DNA of 64,000 bases from a bacterium (lineage in GTDB: Bacteria > Hydrothermota > UBA3073 > JACQXS01 > JAQTXJ01). Within the stretch, counting starts at the first letter, position 1; every line of letters begins with the position of its first letter. Shown here one piece after another: positions 17,595 through 28,010 of the stretch. Under the pieces are notes generated by a model. It worked only from the letters and a program-made list of their open reading frames with translations. It had not been told where the DNA came from and searched no databases. The stretch is from NCBI GenBank assembly GCA_028716385.1, contig JAQUPX010000003.1:1-64000 (forward strand), read 5' to 3'. Made by a program: the position numbers and the translations under genes.

Positions 17595-20253
17595 AAGACT
17601 CCCCTCCTTTTTCTTTTAATACCGCTTGTGCCGCCGCAAGTCTTGCTATTGGAACTCTATACGGCGAACAACTTACATAATTAAGTCCTACTTTATGACA
17701 AAATTCTATCGAATGAGGGTCTCCGCCATGCTCCCCGCATATACCTACTTCCAATTTGGGATTAGCCTTTCTCCCTCGCTCCGCACCCATACGAACAAGT
17801 TCCCCGACTCCAATTACATCTAACTGCTGGAACGGGTCATTCTTTAATATTCCTTTAGCAATATAATCAGGTAAAATTTTTCCTACATCATCCCTCGAGA
17901 AACCAAAAGTGGTCTGCGTTAAGTCATTCGTGCCGAAAGAGAAGAAATCCGCTTTATCGGCAATCTTCTCCGCTGTCAATGCCGCGCGCGGTATTTCTAT
18001 CATCGTTCCTACCATATACTTAATGGTTATGCCGTATTTCGCCATAACTTCTTTTGCCACTCTGTCCACGATTTCACGTTGATTAAGAAATTCTCGGGCC
18101 TCGGAGACAACCGGTATCATAATTTCAGGTATAACTTCAATCCCTTTTAGTTTTACTTCACAAGCCGCTTCAAAAACTGCACGTGCTTGCATTTCCGTTA
18201 TCTCGGGATATGAAATCCCAAGTCTACATCCCCTGTGTCCTAACATAGGATTCAACTCTGACAACGATGATATTTTGTCTCTCAACTTATCTTCCGTTAT
18301 TCCCATTTCTTCTGATAATTCTTTAATTTGCAATGCTTTGTGCGGTAAAAATTCATGCAATGGTGGGTCCAACGTTCTGATTATAACCGGGAATCCTGCC
18401 ATTTCTTTAAATATTCCAATGAAATCCTCTTTCTGCATCGGCAATAACTTATCAAGAGCTTTTCTACGATGCACCTCACTATCCGCAAGAATCATCTCAC
18501 GCACGGCTTTAATCCTGTCTTTTCCAAAAAACATATGTTCTGTCCTGCATAAACCAATACCTTCTGCTTTGAATTCACGAGCCACTTTCGCGCTCTCGGG
18601 ATTATCCGCATTCGTTCGGATACCAAGTCTTCTTATGCCATCCGCATATTCAAGAAATTCTCCGAATTCACCTTTCAATGATGCGCGAACTCTCGGAGCC
18701 TCTCCCCTGATAACTTTCCCCGAACCACCATCAATCGTAATTATTTCACCGGCTTTAATTGTATTCTTTCCTGCAGTAAATTCGTTTTTATCATAATTAA
18801 TTGATATCGTTTCACAACCGACGATACAAGCCTTCCCCATTCCACGCGCAACTACTGCCGCATGTGATGTCATACCGCCTCTCTGCGTCAAAACTCCCTC
18901 CGCCGAAGCCATACCTGCTATGTCTTCCGGTGAAGTCTCAAACCTTACAAGAATCGAAGGACGACCTTTCGCTTTTAATGCTACCGCTTCTTCAGGCGTA
19001 AACACTACTTCTCCCGATACTGCACCCGGCGAAGCAGGCAAACCAACCGCAAGAACTTCAAGTTTCGCAGTATGGTCAAGCATCGGATGTAACATTAAGT
19101 CTATGTCCGATGGTGATAAACGCATTATCGCTTCTTCTTTTGAAATCATCTTTTCTTTTACCATATCTACTGCAACCTTTACGGCCGCAACCGGTGTTCT
19201 TTTCGCATTTCTAGTCTGTAACATCCATAATTTACCTTTCTCTATCGTGAATTCTATATCCTGCATATCTTTATAATGTTTTTCGAGATTGGAACGAATC
19301 TTAATTAATTCTTTATAACTTTCCGGCATCTTTTGCTCTAAACTGTTTGCCTTTTCTTTGGAATTCTGTGCTATGTTTATGGGATACGGAGTTCTTATAC
19401 CTGCAACCACATCTTCCCCTTGCGCATTTGGCAGCCATTCTCCAAAGAAAACATTTTCTCCCGTAGCCGGATGACGCGTAAATGCAACCCCGGTTCCGGA
19501 AGTGTCACCCATATTTCCAAATACCATTGACTGGACGTTTACTGCCGTTCCCCACTCAGACGGTATCTTATTAAGTTCTCTGTATGTTTTTGCTCTTTCA
19601 CTATTCCAGGATTCAAACACCGCTCCGACAGCTCCCCATAATTGGTCAAATGGGTCTTGCGGGAAATCTTTTTTGGTATGTTCTTTTATTATCTTTTTAT
19701 ATTCGACGATAAGCGCTTCTCTTGAAAATTTACTCGCATCTAACTTATCAAACTCAGTCTTGGGAACTCCAAGAACCACGTCTCCATACATCTGTATTAA
19801 TCTGCGGTAACAGTCATAAACAAAACGAACGTCGCCTGTTTCAGCAATTAAAGTCTCAAGCGAATCATCGTTTAATCCTATATTAAGAACCGTATCCATC
19901 ATCCCGGGCATAGACGCTCTTGCTCCCGAACGCACGGACACCAATAAAGGATTATTCTTGTCACCAAACTTCTTGTTCATTACTTTTTCAACTTTTTGTA
20001 ATTTTTCTTTTACTTCATTCTCAAGTCCATCGGGATATTTTTGATTATTCTTATAATAATAATTGCATACTTCCGTAGAAATAGTAAACCCGGCAGGCAC
20101 AGAAATACCTATCTTAGTCATCTCATGCAAATTCGCGCCCTTGCCGCCCAACAAATTCTTCATCCCGGCATCACCGTCTGCTTCACCGCCGCCAAAAAAG
20201 TATACGTTACCCGTATTACCCATTTTTTCTTTTTTACTGCTACTTTTTGCCAT
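17581..20253 (-). CDS. ppdK: Pyruvate, phosphate dikinase
   Basis: PPDK interconverts pyruvate + ATP + Pi and PEP + AMP + PPi in central carbon metabolism. At 890 residues it has the full family length. The N-terminal ATP-grasp domain has GGKGANLHEM and GARASMPGMMDTVLNIG. The central phosphohistidine domain has GGMTSHAAVVARGMGKACI with the catalytic His. The C-terminal PEP/pyruvate TIM barrel has GIGLCRTEHMFF, HRGCRLGI and GICGEHGGDPHSIEF with the catalytic Cys just before. An N-terminal extension MAKSSSKKEKM precedes the usual start. GGGGGAAAATT lies upstream of the ATG. It overlaps the SBBP gene by 14 bases. Confidence 0.97.
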   Translation of the reverse strand: MAKSSSKKEKMGNTGNVYFFGGGEADGDAGMKNLLGGKGANLHEMTKIGISVPAGFTISTEVCNYYYKNNQKYPDGLENEVKEKLQKVEKVMNKKFGDKNNPLLVSVRSGARASMPGMMDTVLNIGLNDDSLETLIAETGDVRFVYDCYRRLIQMYGDVVLGVPKTEFDKLDASKFSREALIVEYKKIIKEHTKKDFPQDPFDQLWGAVGAVFESWNSERAKTYRELNKIPSEWGTAVNVQSMVFGNMGDTSGTGVAFTRHPATGENVFFGEWLPNAQGEDVVAGIRTPYPINIAQNSKEKANSLEQKMPESYKELIKIRSNLEKHYKDMQDIEFTIEKGKLWMLQTRNAKRTPVAAVKVAVDMVKEKMISKEEAIMRLSPSDIDLMLHPMLDHTAKLEVLAVGLPASPGAVSGEVVFTPEEAVALKAKGRPSILVRFETSPEDIAGMASAEGVLTQRGGMTSHAAVVARGMGKACIVGCETISINYDKNEFTAGKNTIKAGEIITIDGGSGKVIRGEAPRVRASLKGEFGEFLEYADGIRRLGIRTNADNPESAKVAREFKAEGIGLCRTEHMFFGKDRIKAVREMILADSEVHRRKALDKLLPMQKEDFIGIFKEMAGFPVIIRTLDPPLHEFLPHKALQIKELSEEMGITEDKLRDKISSLSELNPMLGHRGCRLGISYPEITEMQARAVFEAACEVKLKGIEVIPEIMIPVVSEAREFLNQREIVDRVAKEVMAKYGITIKYMVGTMIEIPRAALTAEKIADKADFFSFGTNDLTQTTFGFSRDDVGKILPDYIAKGILKNDPFQQLDVIGVGELVRMGAERGRKANPKLEVGICGEHGGDPHSIEFCHKVGLNYVSCSPYRVPIARLAAAQAVLKEKGGESYGTA

Positions 20254-20280
20254 AATTTTCCCCCTTCTTACAGAATTAAT

Positions 20281-20500
20281 TAACTAACATAAATTATAGC
20301 CGCTAAAATGTCAATCTTTTTCTTATTTTCTGTTAACTCAAAAACCAAAGGTTTCTAATTTGCACTATTTTATGTTTTTTCTCTGTGCTTTTTTCAGTGT
20401 AATTCCGTGTTAATCTGTGGCTAAAATCTCTTCTTTCTATTTAGTGTAATTTCGTGTTTTAGTGTTTTTGTGGCAAGTTGTTTGTTTTTCTCTTTTTGTA
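20281..20500. repeat. Intergenic degenerate repeat (CCGTGTTAATCTGTGGC family)
   Basis: Between the PPDK start and the propeller pseudogene the DNA consists of the dispersed repeat seen across the window. Plus-strand pieces such as TTCCGTGTTAATCTGTGGC (near 20403), TAGTGTAATTTCGTG and TTTTAGTGTTTTTGTGGCA follow one another. On the minus strand these read as CACAGATTAACACGG-like units about 10-11 bases apart. The copy at 20401-20430 is the uninterrupted version of the one at 22661-22720. Confidence 0.7.
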
Positions 20501-22540
20501 TTATTTTATAACTGTAATCTTTTTAGTTGTCTTAAATGTCCCGGCACTCAACCTCACAAAATAAACCCCCGTCTTCAACTCTTTCCCATCCAATTTAATA
20601 CTATACCTCCCCGCATCCTTCTCCCCATCAACTAAAGTCTTCACAGTCCTCCCCGAAATATCGTAAATCGTTAATTGTGTATTTGTTAATCGGGAATCGG
20701 AATTTGCAGGTATGTTATAATGAATAATCGTGCTTGTGCAAAACGGGTTTTTTCCTATTCTTAAATCCGCAATCCCCAATCCAAAATCCGCAATTGTCTG
20801 TTCTTCCACCCCTGTCGTATTATACACCGCAAGCCCACCACCATCAGTTCCAATCCAGATATTACTTCCTTCTATCCCAAGAGCTTTGATGGAGTTGTCA
20901 GGCAAACCGGAATTTGACTCATTGAACACAGTCCAGTTAGTACCGTCAAACTTTGCAACACCGCCACCATAAGTTCCAATCCAGATATTACTTCCTTCTA
21001 CTGCAAGAGCAGTAACATTGTTACAAGGCAAACCAGAATTTGAGGTGTCATACACTGCCCAACTTGTACCGTCGTACTTTGCAAGTCCACCAAAACCAGT
21101 ACCATAAATATCATAAGTACCAATCCATATATCGCCAGTCGTCCCTTCTATCCCAATGGCAGTAACGTAGTTATAAGGTAAATCGGAATTTGAGACATTG
21201 AACACATTCCAGTTAGTACCGTCAAACTTCGCAAGGCCATTCAAAGTTCCAATCCATTTATCGCCAGTCGTTCCTTCTATACCAAGAACATTTACCCAGT
21301 TAGAAGGCAACCCAGAATTTGAGGTATCATATACAGTCCAGTTCGTGCCATCAAATTTCGCAAGTCCATCCAAAGTTCCAATCCAGATATCGCCAGTCGT
21401 TTCTTCTATCTCAAGGGCATTGACACTGTCAGAAGGCAACCCGGAATTTGATTTTTGATACTTGGTCCAGTTAGTGCCATCAAACTTTGAAAGACCATTC
21501 CCATCAGTACCAATCCAGATATTACTTCCTTCTATTCCAAGAGCATTTACATAGGGACCAGAATTTAAGACGTATACAGTCCAATTAGTGCCATCAAACT
21601 TCGCAAGACCACCATTAGTGCCAATCCATTTATTACTTCCTTCTATTGTAAGTGTATGGACATAGTTACTAGGCAACCCGGAATTTGAGGTAGGAAAGGC
21701 AGTCCAGCTTGTGCCGTTAAACTTCGTAATATCACCATCACCAGTTCCAATCCAGATATCGCCAGTCGTCCCTTCTATCTCAATAGCCGAGATAAAATTA
21801 AAAGGCAACCCGGAATTTGAGGTTTTAAAAACAGTCCAGTTAGTTCCGTTAAACTTTGCAAGCCCCCCAGACCAAGTGCCAACCCAAATATTACTGTCTT
21901 CTACCCCAAGGGCATAGACACCTGTAGAAGGCAAACCGGAATTTAAAGTCGTAAACACAGTCCAGTTTGTACCGTCAAACTTTGCAAGACCAGCCCCCCA
22001 AACACCAACCCAGATACTGCTATCTTCTATTTAAAGAGCAGAAACACCGTTAGAAGGCAAACCGTAATTTGAGGAATTGAACACAGTCCAGTTAGTTCCG
22101 TCAAACTTTGCAAGACCACCACCATAAGTGCCAATCCAGATATTATTTCCTTCTATTGCAAGAGCTCGGACTTCATTATGCGGCAACCCTGAATTTGAGG
22201 TGTTAAACACAGTCCAGTTTGTACCGTCAAACTTTGCAAGCCCACTATAAGTACCAATCCAGATATCGCCAGTCGTACCTTCTATTACAAGCGCCCAAAC
22301 CTCATTATCAGGCAAACCTGAATTCGCGTGGTTATAAAACGTCATTTCTCCTGTAGTTTTGTTCATTTTTATAATTCCACTCGTATAAGTGCCAATCCAC
22401 AGTTCATTGCCGCTATCAGCAATAGCCTGAGCATATTTTGCATTGGTATAATTCGTCCACCCCGCATATTGCGCAAAGCAATTCCCAGCAATCACACTAA
22501 AAACAAAAACCGTAAAAAATAATAAATTATTTTTTCTCAT
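20501..22540 (-). pseudogene. Secreted two-component-regulator-type propeller protein, broken by a nonsense codon
   Basis: The gene encodes a signal peptide (MRKNNLLFFTVFVFSVIAG), 13 imperfect repeats of about 42-48 residues of the form 'SNSGLPxNxVxALxIEGxNIWIGTxGGLAKFDGTNWTVFN' (reg_prop-like blades), and a C-terminal type IX-like sorting domain (IYDISGRTVKTLVDG... GVYFVRLSAG). At 22033-22031 a TAA interrupts repeats 3 and 4 (SAL-stop-IEDSSIWVG) although both flanks stay in the same frame. ATG 22540 follows GGGGGAAG. Translation could restart at internal ATG 21958, but that product would lack the signal peptide. It is either a recent pseudogene or a sequencing error; TAA excludes selenocysteine. 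Confidence 0.8.
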
Positions 22541-22552
22541 CTTCCCCCTCAA

Positions 22553-22890
22553 TATACATTAACTTACAGCATATTTATCGTGAAAATGGTAAAAGTCAAG
22601 GACAAAATGACTCCCGAATATTTAATTGGAAAAGTTGAAATTTTCTTTCTGTTTTCCGTGTAATTCCGTGTTAATCCCTGCCTGCCGTTCTGTTTGGTAG
22701 GTGTGGCTAAAATCTCTTCTTTCCGTTTAGTGCAATTTTGTGCTTTAGTGTTGGAGTTTATCCCGCTAAGGCGGGGTGGTAAATTATTTATGTTTTCAAT
22801 CTTCTAATCTGTAATTCCAAAATCCCCAATCCGTATTTTCTTCCTTTAGTTTCTTTCATTCCAAAATCCCCAATCCAAATTCCAAAATCC
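22553..22890. repeat. Intergenic repeats with an inserted palindromic unit
   Basis: A copy of the dispersed repeat (TTCCGTGTTAATC ... TGTGGCTAAAATCTCTTCT) is split at 22677-22701 by a 25-base unit beginning CCTGCCTGCCGTTCTG and ending GGTAGG. Further right is TATCCCGCTAAGGCGGGGTGG and then several copies of the 'TTCCAAAATCCCCAATCC' unit (22805-22890) ending at the M23 peptidase stop. No gene is recognised here. Confidence 0.65.
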
Positions 22891-23673
22891 CTACTCCCCC
22901 ACATACAGTCTCGGATCCTTGGATTCCCCGTCCAACCACACCTCATAATGAAGATGCGGTGCCGTACTGTTCCCCGTAGAACCCACATACCCAATCACAT
23001 TCCCTTTGGAAACCTTTTCTCCGTTCGTTACGCTGTATTTCGTTAAATGCCCGTAAACCGTACCATAACCCGTTTCCTCGTTGTCAATATTCACTACATT
23101 TCCAAGAGTATCGTTCCAACCTGCAAATTTTACTACCCCATCTATAGTGCTAATCACGGTCGTCCCAAGGGAAGCGGAGAAATCCATCCCCGAATGATAA
23201 TCCGAAAACGAACGACTTACCCAATTTTTCGTCCCCTTTAAAAATGGCAACCCTGAAGGTTTTTCAGAAACATTTTCAGATAACCCACTCACATTCCCCT
23301 CTTGGTTCACGGAAATATTTTCAGCTGAACTCAATGTTTTTGACTCCACTCCCAACATATTTGCCAACTTAAAAACACGCTCCTTGAACTGGGCAAACTC
23401 TTCTTCAAAACTCTGGAGCTTTCCATACCGCTCAACAAGCTCCTTATTATGTTCTTCTAACTCTTTTATCTTTAAGTTCTTTTCTATCATATTCCCGTAC
23501 TCAAGAACAAGTCCTAAAACACCAATAATAATGCAAATAAAAACCACTTTTAACGCATTTACTCCCCTCTGCGAAAAAGCATACTTCTTTATCTTGCTCC
23601 CGTCATCAGGAATTATAACAATCGAATACTTCTTCTGCCTCTTCGTAACACCTTTTTTCTCTCTCTTAAACAT
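22891..23673 (-). CDS. M23 family metallopeptidase (membrane-anchored)
   Basis: This 260-residue protein has a cytoplasmic basic start, one membrane segment at about residues 43-62 (KVVFICIIIGVLGLVLEYG), a coiled coil (about 68-105) and a C-terminal LytM/M23 domain. Zn ligands are visible: HSGMDF (His and Asp of the HxxxD motif) and HLHYEV (HxH). Catalysis is peptidoglycan endopeptidase cleavage in the periplasm; some relatives are regulatory. The segment FSQRGVNALKV resembles members linked to division or cell-shape control. Spacers on both sides are repeat DNA, so it appears monocistronic. Confidence 0.92.
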   Translation of the reverse strand: MFKREKKGVTKRQKKYSIVIIPDDGSKIKKYAFSQRGVNALKVVFICIIIGVLGLVLEYGNMIEKNLKIKELEEHNKELVERYGKLQSFEEEFAQFKERVFKLANMLGVESKTLSSAENISVNQEGNVSGLSENVSEKPSGLPFLKGTKNWVSRSFSDYHSGMDFSASLGTTVISTIDGVVKFAGWNDTLGNVVNIDNEETGYGTVYGHLTKYSVTNGEKVSKGNVIGYVGSTGNSTAPHLHYEVWLDGESKDPRLYVGE

Positions 23674-23886
23674 TTTCCTCTTTTTTCTTTTACTCCAAAC
23701 TCTCTGTTATTTTTTCTTTTTATTATATCCCTGTTTTATTCTATTTTTTAATCCTGTCTCCCTTCCCGTTTTTTTCTCTCTGCGTACTTTGCGCCTCTGC
23801 GGTGAATTTTTCTGTTATCTGTTTCTTATTTTTTGTTGTCTTTTTTTAATTTCTTTTAATTCCAAAATCTATTACCAACCCTTGAT

Positions 23887-25053
23887 TTATCTAGGGATGG
23901 TTATCCAGCTCTGCTGGAAAATCCGCAATCCAAAATACTCTACCTCTTTCCTCGTGTTAAACCACCCCGTACTCACCCTTATCGTCCCTTCCGGGAATGT
24001 CCCCATAGTCTTATGCGCAATCGGTGAACAATGCAATCCGCACCTTACCGCTATATTATAATTTTTGTCCAGCATCTCTCCTACTTCTGACGGTCTCTTC
24101 CCCTTAACATTAAAAGAAACAACCGCAGTCTGTTTCCTACAATCTCTTACTCCGTAAATAGTTACATTATCTATTTTTTTCAACTCATCAAGTAAATATT
24201 TTGTTAATTTCTGATTCTTCTCCTTTATCGCTTCCACTCCTTCCTTCAATACAAAATCCACTCCCGCTCCCAACCCGATTATACCTATAGTATTTAATGT
24301 CCCGCTCTCGTATTTATCCGGCAAAAACTCCGGAAGAAATTCACATTCGGACTTGCTCCCGGTGCCACCAAACTTTAACGGTATCGGATTTTCTCCTTCC
24401 CCTACATACAAACACCCTGTTCCCTGGGGTCCCATAAGTCCCTTATGCCCGGAAAAAGCAAGCATATCAATGTTGTCTTTTTTTACGTCTATCGGCAGGT
24501 TTCCAATCGTCTGCGCAGCATCCACAAGAAACAACACGCCCCGCTCTTTTGCAATCTTCCCTACCTCGCGAATGGGCATTATCGTCCCAACTACATTCGA
24601 CGCAGATGTACAAACAACTAATTTCGTCTTTTTAGTAATTTTCTTTTTTATGTCATCAGGGTCTAATTCACCTTTTTCTGAACATTTAACGACTTCTAAC
24701 CTTATCTTTCCTTCTTTTTCTAAAAACCGCAGCGGTCGCATAACCGAGTTATGTTCCATACTTGTGGTAATGACTTCGTCCCCTTCTTTAACACTACCGA
24801 GAATTGCCGTATTTAGTCCCTCCGTAGCGTTAGCCGTAAAAACGACTCTTGAAGAATCTTTCGCGCCTATCAGTTTCGCAATGTTTTCTCTCGTCTCAAA
24901 AACCAACCTGCTCGTTTCCTGTGCCGACTTATAAGCAGACCGCCCGCAATTAGCCCCGATATTCTTAAAATAATCGCTCATCGCCTTTATTACACAGTCA
25001 GGTTTCGGGTAAGAAGTCGCCGCATTATCCAGGTAAACTTTCATTTTAAACAT
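23887..25053 (-). CDS. Class V aminotransferase, cysteine-desulfurase family (selenium-associated EF2568-like type)
   Basis: The sequence shows MKVYLDNAATSYPKPD, the PLP-binding Lys204 in AFSGHKGLMGPQGTG and Cys342 in RCGLHCSP, matching cysteine desulfurases that mobilise sulfur (or selenium from selenocysteine). Family knowledge: this subgroup often occurs with selD, yedE and yedF, which are all in this window about 10-20 kb away. The last 15 residues (FGLRIFQQSWITIPR) are encoded by an intergenic repeat (FGLRI plus a 'ccagc...gctgg' palindrome), so the native C-terminus probably ended near residue 373. ATGs at 25053 and 25044 are both possible. Confidence 0.85.
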   Translation of the reverse strand: MFKMKVYLDNAATSYPKPDCVIKAMSDYFKNIGANCGRSAYKSAQETSRLVFETRENIAKLIGAKDSSRVVFTANATEGLNTAILGSVKEGDEVITTSMEHNSVMRPLRFLEKEGKIRLEVVKCSEKGELDPDDIKKKITKKTKLVVCTSASNVVGTIMPIREVGKIAKERGVLFLVDAAQTIGNLPIDVKKDNIDMLAFSGHKGLMGPQGTGCLYVGEGENPIPLKFGGTGSKSECEFLPEFLPDKYESGTLNTIGIIGLGAGVDFVLKEGVEAIKEKNQKLTKYLLDELKKIDNVTIYGVRDCRKQTAVVSFNVKGKRPSEVGEMLDKNYNIAVRCGLHCSPIAHKTMGTFPEGTIRVSTGWFNTRKEVEYFGLRIFQQSWITIPR

Positions 25054-25284
25054 ACTAACCCCTTTTCTTATTCTGTCAAAATAAAAATGATTCCTCTTGT
25101 GGAAAATCCGCCTGCTTGTCCGCCATTCTTCTCGGTGGAAGGCGGACTCCCGACCTTGATATATTCTTTATAGCACTCAAGCCTCTCCGCGTCTCCTTGT
25201 CTCCACTTCTCCGCATCCCCCTTTCCCCACTTTTTCCTTGACTTTTTCTGAAAAATCCAGCAATTTAGTAAAATAAATCCAAAT

Positions 25285-26079
25285 ATGAAAAAGATTTGTT
25301 ATGTTTTTTCCATCAACCTCTTATTATTTAACGCAATATACGGAATTGGCGCACAACAGGTCCCCATACCAAAATTGATAAAAGATATTAAACCCTCCAT
25401 CGTAGGCGTTTTAGCAAGAGATATTAACCAGGCAGGGACAGGCGTGTTCCTCTCAATTAACAAAAAAACATACATCCTAACTAATGAACACGTTGTCGCC
25501 CTTAAAGATAGCGCAGGTAAAACAATCAAATATTCTGAAGATATAGTAGTAACGTTTAACCTAAAAATAAAAAGGGCGTTCTTCTTTCAGGCTGAAATAG
25601 AAAAAATAGACGAAAATTCCGATTTGGCAGCCCTTCAGTTTTATCGCCCGGTTGATATGCCGGATAGCTTGTTTGATGCCGTTTTTGTCCCTTCCAATAT
25701 ATGGAAAGAACCCGGTGACATAAAAGAAGGCGAAACCGTAATATATTCGGGATACCCCACGGGATGGGGTTTATCTTATCAGCGAAATTACCCGCTTTCA
25801 AGAATCGGAATAGTATCACAGGTAATCCCCGGCAAAGAAGATTTCCTGATAGATGCTTTCGTACAGCCCGGATATAGCGGAAGTCCGGTTTTTTTAGTCA
25901 GGGAAAATGAAAAAGATACTCTTTCAAAATGGATGTGGTATTTTATAGGAATTGCAAGAAGTTACCCCAAAATATATAAAAATGTAACCGATAGTATCAA
26001 AATAATAGAAAATCCCGGGTTCGCAAACGTTATAGGAACGGGGTTGATAAAAGAGTTTTTTAAAGTAGAAAAGCAATAA
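25285..26079 (+). CDS. Secreted trypsin-like serine protease (no PDZ)
   Basis: This 264-residue protein begins with a signal peptide (MKKICYVFSINLLLFNAIYG). It has the chymotrypsin-fold catalytic triad: His69 in LTNEHVV, Asp113 in NSDLAAL and Ser198 in QPGYSGSPV. These are HtrA-like surroundings, but there is no PDZ domain after the protease domain. It is followed after 7 bases by two envelope-protein genes on the same strand (26087-28010), probably one transcript. Periplasmic proteolysis or quality control is plausible; the substrate is unknown. No SD precedes the ATG. Confidence 0.85.
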   Translation: MKKICYVFSINLLLFNAIYGIGAQQVPIPKLIKDIKPSIVGVLARDINQAGTGVFLSINKKTYILTNEHVVALKDSAGKTIKYSEDIVVTFNLKIKRAFFFQAEIEKIDENSDLAALQFYRPVDMPDSLFDAVFVPSNIWKEPGDIKEGETVIYSGYPTGWGLSYQRNYPLSRIGIVSQVIPGKEDFLIDAFVQPGYSGSPVFLVRENEKDTLSKWMWYFIGIARSYPKIYKNVTDSIKIIENPGFANVIGTGLIKEFFKVEKQ

Positions 26080-26086
26080 GCCCTAA

Positions 26087-27004
26087 ATGATATTTCTTTG
26101 TTTAATTCTTTCTTTTGAACATATTTTTACTATACCATCCGTGAAACAACTCTCCACAAGCGATGCGCTTTTTGGTGTTTACCCGGATAAAAACGTAGAC
26201 GTACTCTGGAACCCCGTTTTCATTTCTAACCTCAACCAATATTCACTGGATTTCATTCGGCTAAAATATGTATATGATAATTTTTGTGCTCATAGAACTT
26301 TGTTCCCTTTAATGCATAAAAATAAATTTTCCCTCGGAGGAGTTATTTTTCTGGCAGAAGAAAACTTATATTCTCCGCTTCGTACCCTCCACGAACATAA
26401 TAGAGGAGAACTTTTTTTCGGATACAATGGTTGTTATGGCGTTTCAATCTTTATTGACCGCAAAGATTGGTGGTATGTACCTTCCTATACAACCGTCGGA
26501 GTAGACGGCTGGAATACCGTATTAGGCGGCAAATTGGGGGTAACGTTCGCTAAAAACAACTCCCTCTCTATGATACTTTCAAAAGAAAATACTGCTTCCG
26601 AATATGAATTTCTAACTTACCTCTCCCATACCTCAACTAAATACGGATTGACTTCTTTGATAAGCTTTCTGCCTGACCTAAAAGTTAATTTCATCGGTGC
26701 ATATCACATAACTAACCTTAATATGGGAAAATTTATACAATCAATAAAATTTGAATACCGGGAAGATGAACTTAAATACTTTATTCCTCTCGTATTAGAC
26801 TTGAAAGTATTGGAACAATTGAACCTGCAAGGTGGCTCTACTATGAAAATTACTCATCCTGTTGCCGGAATGACACATATAGAAAACTCTATTTCTATGG
26901 GATTTATGTATAAACCATTTTCTTCTTTCAAAGTCGTAGTAAATATAAACAATAAACCCTTTGATACAAGCGTCTGGGAAATCGGTTTTTCTTATGGGAA
27001 TTAA
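26087..27004 (+). CDS. Hypothetical envelope protein (outer-membrane barrel-like)
   Basis: This 305-residue protein starts with a hydrophobic signal-like segment (MIFLCLILSFEHIFTIPS). The rest is rich in alternating hydrophobic/aromatic strands and has 'GVYPDKNVDVLWNPVF', a motif that resembles the 'NPA' loop near the N-terminus of PorV/UPF0164-like barrels. I recognise no exact family. It lies 7 bases after the protease gene and overlaps the next gene by 11 bases, so the three form an operon. An outer-membrane location is inference. Confidence 0.6.
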   Translation: MIFLCLILSFEHIFTIPSVKQLSTSDALFGVYPDKNVDVLWNPVFISNLNQYSLDFIRLKYVYDNFCAHRTLFPLMHKNKFSLGGVIFLAEENLYSPLRTLHEHNRGELFFGYNGCYGVSIFIDRKDWWYVPSYTTVGVDGWNTVLGGKLGVTFAKNNSLSMILSKENTASEYEFLTYLSHTSTKYGLTSLISFLPDLKVNFIGAYHITNLNMGKFIQSIKFEYREDELKYFIPLVLDLKVLEQLNLQGGSTMKITHPVAGMTHIENSISMGFMYKPFSSFKVVVNINNKPFDTSVWEIGFSYGN

Positions 27005-28010
27005 CTTATTTATATTGTTACTGCAAATAGGTAACTATTTTTGGATTCCGGAATTATCCGTGCGCTCTGAACTCCTAAGCGAACTCTCTGCCGGAATTAT
27101 ATCTGATACCGTAACAAATGTATTCTTAAATCCTGCGTATGCCTCTAAAACAACCCAAAATATATTCTATCTCGGGCGTCAGGGAAAACCTTGTGAACCC
27201 CCTTCTTTTTCCAATATAAGAGGTATCGCAATAACCAATTTAGGACTTAGTTGTTATATGAGAATAAGAATACCTTTTTCCGCAGAAAAATTTGATGATT
27301 TGCCCGAAAAAAGAATAGGAATCGCTTACGCTCATAAAATAGGAAATAAAAGTTTAGGTATAGGCTATTTTCATAGTTATGGGGTATATGGATTTGCTGA
27401 TGAGGTACGCTCTATTGAAATAAAAGATAATTTTAGTTTAGGAATGATATTAAATAATTCTATAAGCACGGTAATAAACTTTTTTCAATTCCAACGTAGA
27501 GACACATATTCTTATCAGGGACCTTATAATTTAGATGCATCTAACATCAATATAGGTGTGAAATTTGAAGGAAAAATTAATAATTATTTTTCTATTATCT
27601 ATGCTCCTTCAAAAGACACTATTTCTCATCATACCGTTATTCTTTTTAATAGAACGGGTAAAGCATTAGTAACCACTTCTACCACGAAATTTTATATTAT
27701 TGGACAGTTAGAAAATTATTATGCCTATAATCCCTTATCTCCAGTATATTATCAAGAAGGCAAGGTTGATGACAGGACAACTTTCAGATTAGGGCTTTCT
27801 GGAGAAAAGATTTTAGGAAATTTCTCAATATTTGGTAATTTCCTGGAATATATAGGGCATTCAACCTGCACTAATTTCGTTTTCCTGTCTGACGAACCAC
27901 CCGTTTCTTTGGGAGTGTCTTTTAGAGCATCCCCTATTGAAATATGGATTAAAACATCCCCTGATATTTCTAACCCTAGCTATTGGAACATAGAATTGAG
28001 CATTCATTAA
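26994..28010 (+). CDS. Hypothetical envelope protein (outer-membrane barrel-like)
   Basis: I start this gene at ATG 26994 (MGINLFILLLQIGNYFW, a signal-like segment) rather than at the in-frame 26961 position, because the shorter start gives a cleaner signal peptide and overlaps the previous stop by only 11 bases. The 338-residue product contains VFLNPAYASKTTQNIFYL, the 'NPA' pattern of PorV/FadL-like barrels, and many short beta strands. It resembles its upstream neighbour in layout and may be a distant paralogue. No family name can be assigned from sequence alone. Confidence 0.6.
   Translation: MGINLFILLLQIGNYFWIPELSVRSELLSELSAGIISDTVTNVFLNPAYASKTTQNIFYLGRQGKPCEPPSFSNIRGIAITNLGLSCYMRIRIPFSAEKFDDLPEKRIGIAYAHKIGNKSLGIGYFHSYGVYGFADEVRSIEIKDNFSLGMILNNSISTVINFFQFQRRDTYSYQGPYNLDASNINIGVKFEGKINNYFSIIYAPSKDTISHHTVILFNRTGKALVTTSTTKFYIIGQLENYYAYNPLSPVYYQEGKVDDRTTFRLGLSGEKILGNFSIFGNFLEYIGHSTCTNFVFLSDEPPVSLGVSFRASPIEIWIKTSPDISNPSYWNIELSIH

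Noticed and set aside
22031-22033. Recoding (Sec or Pyl) in the propeller gene
   Set aside because: The interrupting codon is TAA, not UGA or UAG, and the position is not a catalytic residue.
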